From: JAIBAI01 sp044238875
Lineage (GTDB): Bacteria; Bacteroidota; Bacteroidia; M30B66
NCBI GenBank assembly: GCA_044238875.1
Contig: JBIICM010000123.1
Location: 1-7,656 of the forward strand
Direction: 5' to 3'
Length of the DNA stretch: 7,656 nt
Numbering within the stretch: position 1 is the first letter of the stretch; every line of letters begins with the position of its first letter. Below the pieces are notes generated by a model. It worked only from the letters and a program-made list of their open reading frames with translations, searched no databases and was not told the origin of the DNA. Below are positions 6,946-7,656 of this stretch, piece after piece. The translations under genes and the position numbers were made by a program.

Positions 6946-6976
6946 CAAATTAATGTTTAAAACGTGATCCTGCAAA
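6946..6976 (-). promoter_or_regulatory. Putative promoter of the small lipoprotein gene
   Basis: On the minus strand TTTG (6976-6973) is separated by 19 nt from TTAATTTG (6953-6946), a -33/-7 pair matching TTTG and five of six fixed positions of TAnnTTTG. The two elements are part of a 9-bp direct repeat (TGCAAATTA on the plus strand at 6944-6952 and 6971-6979). The start point would be near 6941, on the second ATG of the lipoprotein gene, which argues against the first ATG as the translation start. Confidence 0.45.
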
Positions 6977-6982
6977 TTATAA

Positions 6983-7019
6983 ATGCCCACTCAGGTGGTA
7001 TTTTGTTTCTGATGCCCAC
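6983..7019. repeat. ATGCCCAC direct repeat with overlapping inverted repeats in the divergent spacer
   Basis: ATGCCCAC occurs at 6983-6990 and 7012-7019. Between them GGTGG (6994-6998) can pair with CCAC at 6987-6990 (short 4-bp stem) or with CCACC at 7016-7020 (5-bp stem). The 115-bp spacer 6945-7059 otherwise holds only the two divergent promoters. The stems are short and no strong U-tract follows, so a terminator is unlikely; paired regulator half-sites are possible but unproven. Confidence 0.25.
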
Positions 7020-7045
7020 CCTGTAGTTGAAAACAATTTCATGCT

Positions 7046-7053
7046 TAGATTTG
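7046..7053 (+). promoter_or_regulatory. Putative -7 element (TAGATTTG) of the surface protein gene
   Basis: TAGATTTG matches TAnnTTTG at all six fixed positions and lies 6 nt before ATG 7060 (9 nt before ATG 7063). The nearest TTG (7027-7029) is 16 nt upstream, shorter than the usual spacing of about 20, so the -33 part is weak. The transcript would have essentially no leader. Confidence 0.4.
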
Positions 7054-7059
7054 TGCACT

Positions 7060-7656
7060 ATGATGCGCTACCTGCTAACCGCTATACTGATGATAACTGG
7101 CCTCACTTTGCAGGCTCAAACAGGCAACATCGGCTTTGGCACGATTAACCCCGACTCCAGCGCCATGCTGGATATAACCTCAAACTCCATGGGATTGCTC
7201 ATTCCAAGAATGACCAGTGTGGAAAGGTCTGCCATTGTTAAGCCGGCAAAAGGCCTGATGGTGTTCGACAGCACAACTGTAAGCTTCTGGTATTACAATG
7301 GCAACAGCTGGCAGCAACTGGTTCCGGAGCCCCCCCCTGTTTCTTCTGATATATTGTTTTCCCAACTCGATCAATCAGGTATAGCCGGCCAGAATGAAAC
7401 CACCATCGGCAGCTGGACAATGCCGGCCGGGACGCTTGACACATCCGGCGAATCAATAGCCATTCACGCCTTCGGTGAGAACATAGCAGATACTGCATTA
7501 ATCAGTTTCAAATTCGGCACTCACGAACTCAGGTTTGCAATGAACAACGCCGGTAAATGGGATGCCCGGATGAATATTTACTACAAATCAGCTACCGAGG
7601 TAAAGGCTTCGGGCAAGCTTACCATCAATGGCAATTCAAGCAATGATTTTTTTGTC
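7060..7656 (+). CDS. Secreted surface or tail-fibre-like protein, C-terminus cut off by the window edge
   Basis: I translated this by hand from ATG 7060; the frame is open for 199 codons to the end of the window. Residues 1-19 form a signal peptide (MMRYLLTAILMITGLTLQA) with cleavage likely before Gln20. Next comes a segment common at the start of Bacteroidetes secreted proteins: GNIGFGTINPDSSAMLDI (22-39), GLLIPRMTSVERSAI (45-59), GLMVFDSTT (65-73) and FWYYNGNSWQQL (76-87). A Pro-rich hinge (PEPPP, 89-93) follows, then a probable beta-rich domain (about 95-199) with no motif I recognise. ATG 7063 is an equally possible start in the same frame. The Pro hinge is encoded through a run of eight C (7330-7337). 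Function is unknown; surface display or adhesion is inferred. Any C-terminal sorting domain for type IX secretion would lie outside the window. Confidence 0.75.
   Translation, partial: MMRYLLTAILMITGLTLQAQTGNIGFGTINPDSSAMLDITSNSMGLLIPRMTSVERSAIVKPAKGLMVFDSTTVSFWYYNGNSWQQLVPEPPPVSSDILFSQLDQSGIAGQNETTIGSWTMPAGTLDTSGESIAIHAFGENIADTALISFKFGTHELRFAMNNAGKWDARMNIYYKSATEVKASGKLTINGNSSNDFFV
7330..7337 (+). repeat. C8 homopolymer inside the surface protein gene
   Basis: Eight consecutive C encode part of the Pro91-Pro93 hinge (CCC CCC CCT). A gain or loss of one base would frameshift everything downstream of residue 93. Such tracts can act as slippage sites in surface-protein genes, but one run of eight is also a common place for sequencing error. 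Confidence 0.6.

Noticed and set aside
6983..7012. Intrinsic terminator for murA (CCAC-TCAG-GTGG stem followed by ATTTTGTTTCTG)
   Set aside because: The stem is only 4 bp, the T-tract is interrupted, and the site is over 200 bp beyond murA, past the opposing lipoprotein gene.

Overview
The window looks like a housekeeping segment of a Bacteroidetes chromosome. Supporting signs are a DUF4290 gene directly upstream of murA, the lack of Shine-Dalgarno sequences before the genes, TAnnTTTG-type -7 promoter elements, and a final gene encoding the secreted 'NIGFGT-NPDSSAMLDI-GLLIPRMT-YYNGNSW' type of surface protein common in that phylum. There are no RNA genes, CRISPR arrays, insertion sequences or phage modules. 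Seven genes fill nearly all of it, and no gene-free stretch exceeds about 115 bp.

Layout: (1) 1-2339, minus strand, is a two-gene sulfur amino acid unit. A Cys/Met-metabolism PLP enzyme (cystathionine gamma-lyase or beta-lyase like) comes first, then a cystathionine beta-synthase that runs off the left edge inside its first CBS domain. Together they fit reverse transsulfuration, homocysteine plus serine to cystathionine to cysteine. (2) 2340-2434 is a 95-bp divergent promoter region holding two perfect palindromes. (3) 2435-6758, plus strand, reads uvrD/pcrA helicase, a DUF4290 protein, then murA, with gaps of 44 and 5 bp. (4) 6759-6944, minus strand, is a tiny lipoprotein gene whose stop codon directly abuts the murA stop. 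(5) 6945-7059 is a second divergent promoter region. (6) 7060-7656, plus strand, is the N-terminal part of a secreted surface protein running off the right edge.

Two observations deserve attention. First, five genes (all except DUF4290 and murA, which sit inside an operon) have an exact or near-exact TAnnTTTG element very close to their start codon. In four of them the spacing is exactly 4 nt (for the lipoprotein, when its second Met is taken as the start). This would put the transcription start on the ATG itself and implies leaderless mRNAs. Second, MurA carries Asp in place of the catalytic-loop Cys (Cys115 in E. coli), the change known to make MurA insensitive to fosfomycin. I see no new defence or mobile system here; most of the coding content is ordinary.
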